Positions 60,713-64,000 of a stretch of DNA of 64,000 nt are shown here, in pieces. The DNA comes from UMGS1889 sp900556055. Lineage in GTDB: Bacteria > Bacillota > Clostridia > Oscillospirales > Ruminococcaceae. Within the stretch, counting starts at the first letter, position 1; every line of letters begins with the position of its first letter. The stretch spans positions 1 through 64,000 of the forward strand of contig CABQEV010000001.1 in the NCBI GenBank assembly GCA_902463265.1. Reading direction: 5' to 3'. The notes under the pieces are model-generated. The model saw only the letters and a program-made list of their open reading frames with translations. It had not been told where the DNA came from and searched no databases. The translations under genes were made by a program, and so were the position numbers.

Positions 60713-61972
60713 CTATAATACCTGAAGTCCTGTGCTTTCGCAGAGCCTGCGCAGTCCGTCACGGTAGCCTGCACCGACGCAGCAAAGCTTCCAGCTGTTT
60801 TTGTAGCGGTAAAATTCCATTGCAACTATCGTCGTTTCGACAAGCAGGTTGTCGGGGGAGAAGGTGAGCGTGTTTTTGCCCGATACCGTGAATGTCAGCG
60901 ACCTTACCTTGGAAAAATTCATGCTTGGATTATCTCCGTAGACCGCATAGGCAAGTGAAAGCCTGTCGATATAGCCGGGTATTTTCGTGAAATCGACGGT
61001 TATCTTCCTGTCGGGCGAACGGTCGTCATAGCGGACGCTTCCGCACTTTGAAGCTGCATTTCCGAAGAACACGAGCCTGTCATCCTCTGCTGCTTTGGCG
61101 TTTTTGTCGAGCATGAAAATGTAAGCATCAATTTCCATTCCCGATGGGATATCCGCATAGAAGGTTATTTCGCATTTGTCGCCTATATTGTCGCTTACGG
61201 AAAGACGCTGACCTCTTGTGAGGGTAATGTTCTGACCTATGGGCGCAGGTGCATTTGTCGGAGATGCTATCTTGTTGAAGCCTGCTACCTGATTTCTCGT
61301 CAGAACAACGGAGCGTCCGACTGAATTCTGCGGCTTTATCGGCGGAACAGCCGTGAAAACACGCATATTATCCGCATAATTCGGGCATTCGGCATCTGCT
61401 GAGCCGAATATGTAAGCACGTCTGTCGAGAGCGGAACGAAAGATGATATCCCCGTAAAGATATGTTCCCGCACGCAGCGGTTCGGCAGTGACAGTTACTG
61501 TGCTTGTTCCTGCGGGAATGACATCGGGCGAGAAGAATATGTCCTTTGCGGCGGAAATTAGCCTTGTTTCCGATGGGACGCACAGCTCCATTGTAAATGT
61601 GTTTTTCCTGTTTTCGGGGAATTTCCCGAGCTTTATATTTGAGGGGATGCCGTGATAGCCGTCCTCGCTGCCCATTCCGCGGACATTTCCTATCACTTCG
61701 ACATTTTCGGCGGAAAGCATCGGAGCTGTGGAAACTATGGAAAATGAGCTGTCGTCAGGGATATCGGTAAGCTCTATCCTGAGATTTTTCAGCCTGACAT
61801 TCGGAGCGGTGACAGTCAGCACCGTGCCTTTTTTTGCCCAGAGCGTGGTATTGTTCCCGATGACCGTGCAGGGGACCGATATAACGAAAGGACCTTCAAA
61901 TTCGCCGTTCGGAAGGACAACAGTTCCGCCCGCAGCAGCACCCGAAAGCAGCTCGCCGACAGTATCAGCCAC
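60713..61972 (-). CDS. beta-helix-like domain fused to a calcium-site-free TerD-like domain
   Basis: 419 residues. The N-terminal part (about 10-110: TVVLPNGEFEGPFVI, TVIGNNTTLWAKKG, VRLKNLRIEL, AENVEVIGNV) has the short strand repeats of a right-handed beta-helix or pectate-lyase-like fold. A beta domain follows to about 200. From about 245 a TerD-like domain starts with NITLTRGQRLSVSD and ends with YRYKNSWKLCCVGAGYRDGL. The calcium motif GDGDDE of TerD is replaced by DDRSPDR. The start is GTG at 61972 behind AAGGGGG. First gene of the biosynthetic block. Confidence 0.82.
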   Translation of the reverse strand: MADTVGELLSGAAAGGTVVLPNGEFEGPFVISVPCTVIGNNTTLWAKKGTVLTVTAPNVRLKNLRIELTDIPDDSSFSIVSTAPMLSAENVEVIGNVRGMGSEDGYHGIPSNIKLGKFPENRKNTFTMELCVPSETRLISAAKDIFFSPDVIPAGTSTVTVTAEPLRAGTYLYGDIIFRSALDRRAYIFGSADAECPNYADNMRVFTAVPPIKPQNSVGRSVVLTRNQVAGFNKIASPTNAPAPIGQNITLTRGQRLSVSDNIGDKCEITFYADIPSGMEIDAYIFMLDKNAKAAEDDRLVFFGNAASKCGSVRYDDRSPDRKITVDFTKIPGYIDRLSLAYAVYGDNPSMNFSKVRSLTFTVSGKNTLTFSPDNLLVETTIVAMEFYRYKNSWKLCCVGAGYRDGLRRLCESTGLQVL

Positions 61973-62012
61973 ACAAAAACCCCCTTTTTATTTCAAATCT
62001 GCATACATTTTC

Positions 62013-62041
62013 ATTATAACATTTCCTGACGATAAAATCAA
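62013..62041 (-). promoter_or_regulatory. promoter of the Ter biosynthetic block
   Basis: On the minus strand TTGATT (62036-62041), 17-base spacer, TATAAT (62013-62018), about 40 bases before the GTG at 61972. Confidence 0.8.
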
Positions 62042-62228
62042 GTAATACAGCACTCTTTTTTGGATAAAATGCATAATGCGGATAAATGTGCGGCGGGCGG
62101 CAGTATATCCGCGTGGGGACACACTTTTTACGGGGCGTGATTAATATCCGCCGGAAGGACTTTGTGACGGTACGGGATAAAGCTGCGGTGTTTTTCTTTG
62201 TTTTATCCTTTAAGAAAAGTAAAATTAT
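62042..62228. other. intergenic stretch inside the Ter island
   Basis: Between the terminator of the TerD block and the promoter of the biosynthetic block. Apart from GC-rich words near 62090-62150 I see no gene, repeat or known RNA. Confidence 0.5.
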
Positions 62229-62262
62229 CCAAAAAAACAGCTGCCCTTTCGGACAGCTGAGA
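62229..62262 (-). terminator. terminator of the TerD block
   Basis: On the minus strand CAGCTGTCC pairs with GGGCAGCTG and is followed by seven T. Confidence 0.85.
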
Positions 62263-62282
62263 TATAATGCCTGTCTGAGCGA

Positions 62283-62873
62283 TCAGACATTTACGCCGTA
62301 TGCATGGCAGAGGGCTTCGAGTCCGCCGCTGTAGCCTGCGCCTACTGCATTGAACTTCCACTCGCCGTTGTGGCGGTAAAGCTCGCAGACAACGAGTGCT
62401 GTTTCGATGGAGAATTCTTCCATGAGGTCAAATCTGAGAAGCTCTTCGCCGTTCATGTCGTCATCGGAAGAACGCTTTGCCACACGCACATAAGCGTTCG
62501 ACACCTGACCGAAGTTCTGATGGCGGTTTACTGCGTCGTGGATAGTTACGGTGATAGCGATCTTTGTGATATGAGAGGGGATCTTGTTGAAGTCGATGAG
62601 AATTACCTCGTCATCGCCGTCGCCTGCGCCTGTCAGGTTATCGCCTGTGTGGACGATAGCGTTGTCATATCCCGAAAGATTGTTGTAGAAAATGAAGTCC
62701 TCGTCCTTTGTTACCTTGCCGTTTTCACCGAGCATGAATGCCGATGCATCAAGGTCGAAATCATAGCCGCCGTCATAGCGGTTTGTGTCCCAGCCGAGTC
62801 CTACGAGTGCTTTTGTCATGGATTTGTCAAGGCTTACGCGCTGACCCTTTGAAAGATTTACACCCATCTTCAT
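62283..62873 (-). CDS. TerD-family protein
   Basis: 196 residues from ATG 62873 behind AAGGGGG (ATG 62867 is possible). Standard TerD domain: MGVNLSKGQRVSL at the start, ALVGLGWD, DLDASAFML, FIFYNNLSG, the calcium-binding GAGDGDDEVILIDF, and the end RHNGEWKFNAVGAGYSGGL. TerD proteins bind calcium and are tied to resistance to tellurite, phage, colicins and other stresses; the mechanism is unsettled. Nine bases behind the other TerD gene. Confidence 0.93.
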   Translation of the reverse strand: MKMGVNLSKGQRVSLDKSMTKALVGLGWDTNRYDGGYDFDLDASAFMLGENGKVTKDEDFIFYNNLSGYDNAIVHTGDNLTGAGDGDDEVILIDFNKIPSHITKIAITVTIHDAVNRHQNFGQVSNAYVRVAKRSSDDDMNGEELLRFDLMEEFSIETALVVCELYRHNGEWKFNAVGAGYSGGLEALCHAYGVNV

Positions 62874-62881
62874 TTTCCCCC

Positions 62882-63472
62882 TTACTGATAGCGTCTTGCT
62901 ACGTCTGCGATGCCGTTGTCGTTTGTGCCTTCGCCGATAGCGCTGAACTTCCATTCGCCGTTGTATCTGTAAACTTCGCCGAATATCATTGCTGTTTTGC
63001 CGCTGTAATTATCGGTCAGATTGAATTTGCAGAGCTCCTTGTTCGTGTCTGCGTCAACGATCCTGATGAATGCATTTTCGATCAGTCCGAAATGCTGTGA
63101 ACGCTCTCTTGCCTGATAGATAGTTACTGCGATAACGATCTTTTCAACATACTGCGGAACATCTCTCAGGTCGATAAGGATCTGCTCATCATCACCGTCG
63201 CCTGCGCCTGTCAGATTATCGCCCATATGCACAACAGCACCGCTCTTGTGCTTCAGGTTGTTATAGAATACGAAATCGTCCTTGTTTGCAAGCTTGTCGC
63301 CGACAGAGAGGAGGATAGCCGATGCATCGCAGTCGATCGGTGCGGGCTTGGGTGCGAAAAGTCCTCTTTTCTGATTAACTTCGTCCCAACCGAGTCCTAC
63401 CATAACTCTTTTAAGAGATGAATTTCCTTTTGTAAGGTCAACCTTCTGACCCTTCTGGAGATTAACTGACAT
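62882..63472 (-). CDS. TerD-family protein
   Basis: 196 residues. TerD fold with MSVNLQKGQKVDLTKG, VMVGLGWDEV, IDCDASAILLSV, FVFYNNLKH, GAGDGDDEQILIDL (calcium loop) and YRYNGEWKFSAIGEG. It differs from its neighbour by an insertion in the first quarter (NQKRGLFAPKPAPI), typical of the TerE/TerD variant seen in Ter operons. It is 21 bases behind the AIM24-family gene and nine before the second TerD gene. Confidence 0.93.
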   Translation of the reverse strand: MSVNLQKGQKVDLTKGNSSLKRVMVGLGWDEVNQKRGLFAPKPAPIDCDASAILLSVGDKLANKDDFVFYNNLKHKSGAVVHMGDNLTGAGDGDDEQILIDLRDVPQYVEKIVIAVTIYQARERSQHFGLIENAFIRIVDADTNKELCKFNLTDNYSGKTAMIFGEVYRYNGEWKFSAIGEGTNDNGIADVARRYQ

Positions 63473-63493
63473 GGTTTCTACTTCCTTTCAGTA

Positions 63494-64000
63494 TCAGTTC
63501 GATGATGTAACAGTGCCTGCGGGAGAAAGTCCCAGCTCCTGATATACCTTGATCGTCGGAGCAAGCCATACCTGACCTGTTCCTCTGTATACATTTACAA
63601 GTCCCTCGCCGCTGACAGCAGAGCCGATAAGCGTCTTTGCGGAACGCTCTACCGTAAAGTCGATGCCTGCTGTTCTCAGTACGGCGAAGCTGCCGTCCAC
63701 CTTCAGAACATCGTTCTTCAGCTCGATTATGTCGATCTCGCACATAGGCACGGCACATTCAAGAACAACAAGTCCCGGTCCCTTTATAGATGTCTGGAAA
63801 ATACCCTCGCCGCCGAGAGCCGCACTTGACAGATTTTTCTGCATGAATGCGCTTACGACTGCACTTCCCTGAGCCGCAAAGAACATTCCCTTGTCAACGA
63901 TGATCTCTTCGCCTGCCTGAAGTTCAAGCGTAAGGAGATGCTTGAATGTGGGTTCAAGGACGATCATTCCCGTGCCTCTGTATTCGGGCTGAGCCGTTGC
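63494..64000 (-). CDS. AIM24-family protein, 5' end beyond the window
   Basis: The frame is open to base 64000 (reading ATAQPEYRGTG before the first internal Met at 63967), so the start is outside the window. The 168 visible residues show the AIM24 (TIGR00266) fold: a duplicated beta-strand region with LELQAGEEIIVDKGMFFAAQ, LGGEGIFQTSIKGPGLVVLE and GEGLVNVYRGTGQVWLAPT. AIM24 relatives are found in Ter operons next to TerD proteins; the molecular role is not known. It precedes two TerD genes and shares their terminator. Confidence 0.85.
   Translation of the reverse strand, partial: ATAQPEYRGTGMIVLEPTFKHLLTLELQAGEEIIVDKGMFFAAQGSAVVSAFMQKNLSSAALGGEGIFQTSIKGPGLVVLECAVPMCEIDIIELKNDVLKVDGSFAVLRTAGIDFTVERSAKTLIGSAVSGEGLVNVYRGTGQVWLAPTIKVYQELGLSPAGTVTSSN

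Overview
The window looks like chromosome of a gut or rumen clostridium, most likely Ruminococcus or a close relative in the Oscillospiraceae. Pointers are a RaMP2-type GH130 mannoside phosphorylase with a LacI regulator, Rex, an ftsE-ftsX-M23-S41 cell-wall cluster, an archaeal/eukaryote-like ProRS, AGGAGG-type ribosome-binding sites and TTGACA/TATAAT promoters. The placement is inferred from gene content; I could not run a search. No rRNA, tRNA, CRISPR array or prophage was seen. The only sign of mobile DNA is what looks like an insertion-sequence end at bases 1-80 and a small family of dispersed hairpin repeats.

Layout. 0-3.5 kb: a cut-off HTH gene, a divergent membrane Ser/Thr kinase, then a cysteine-rich lipoprotein and a divergent Lgt-family protein behind a hairpin leader. 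3.6-8.6 kb: aconitase, small membrane protein, PARG-like macrodomain protein, isocitrate dehydrogenase and Rex, which is the oxidative route from citrate to 2-oxoglutarate plus a redox regulator. 8.9-15 kb: large surface protein, HtrA protease, XRE regulator, MTA/SAH nucleosidase, acidic membrane-anchored protein. 15.1-18.5 kb: Zn/Cd-type efflux ATPase, methyltransferase and ArsR repressor with its operator. 19-25.6 kb: chemoreceptor, GNAT, SDR, aspartate kinase, CdaR-like regulator. 25.7-29.8 kb: ftsEX with its M23 hydrolase and an S41 protease.

29.9-42 kb: GH13-DUF1653 fusion, AI-2E family transporter, membrane proteins, DUF896, radical SAM, a DUF2975-XRE-DUF4153 operon, a PstS-like operon that includes an overlooked 48-residue membrane protein, and GH130/LacI with a repeat-rich control region. 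42-44 kb: a BlaI repressor with an M56 (BlaR1-like) sensor protease whose outside domain is a LytM/M23 domain lacking one catalytic His. 44-51 kb: a proS operon that ends with a free-standing tRNA-editing protein, then polyphosphate kinase. 51-55.5 kb: phenylacetate-CoA ligase, a degenerate ABC pair and a transglutaminase-like lipoprotein.

55.4-64 kb is the most distinctive region: a Ter (tellurite/chemical stress) island on the minus strand. AIM24-family and two calcium-type TerD genes end at a terminator. A second promoter then drives a TerD-like beta-helix fusion, HpcH/citrate-lyase-like protein, ATP-grasp, a single 731-residue PRTase-TRSP-StiP-PELOTA fusion, a small membrane protein and a HAD hydrolase. 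Together these look like a biosynthetic pathway for an unknown metabolite or modification tied to TerD proteins. The island continues past the right edge.
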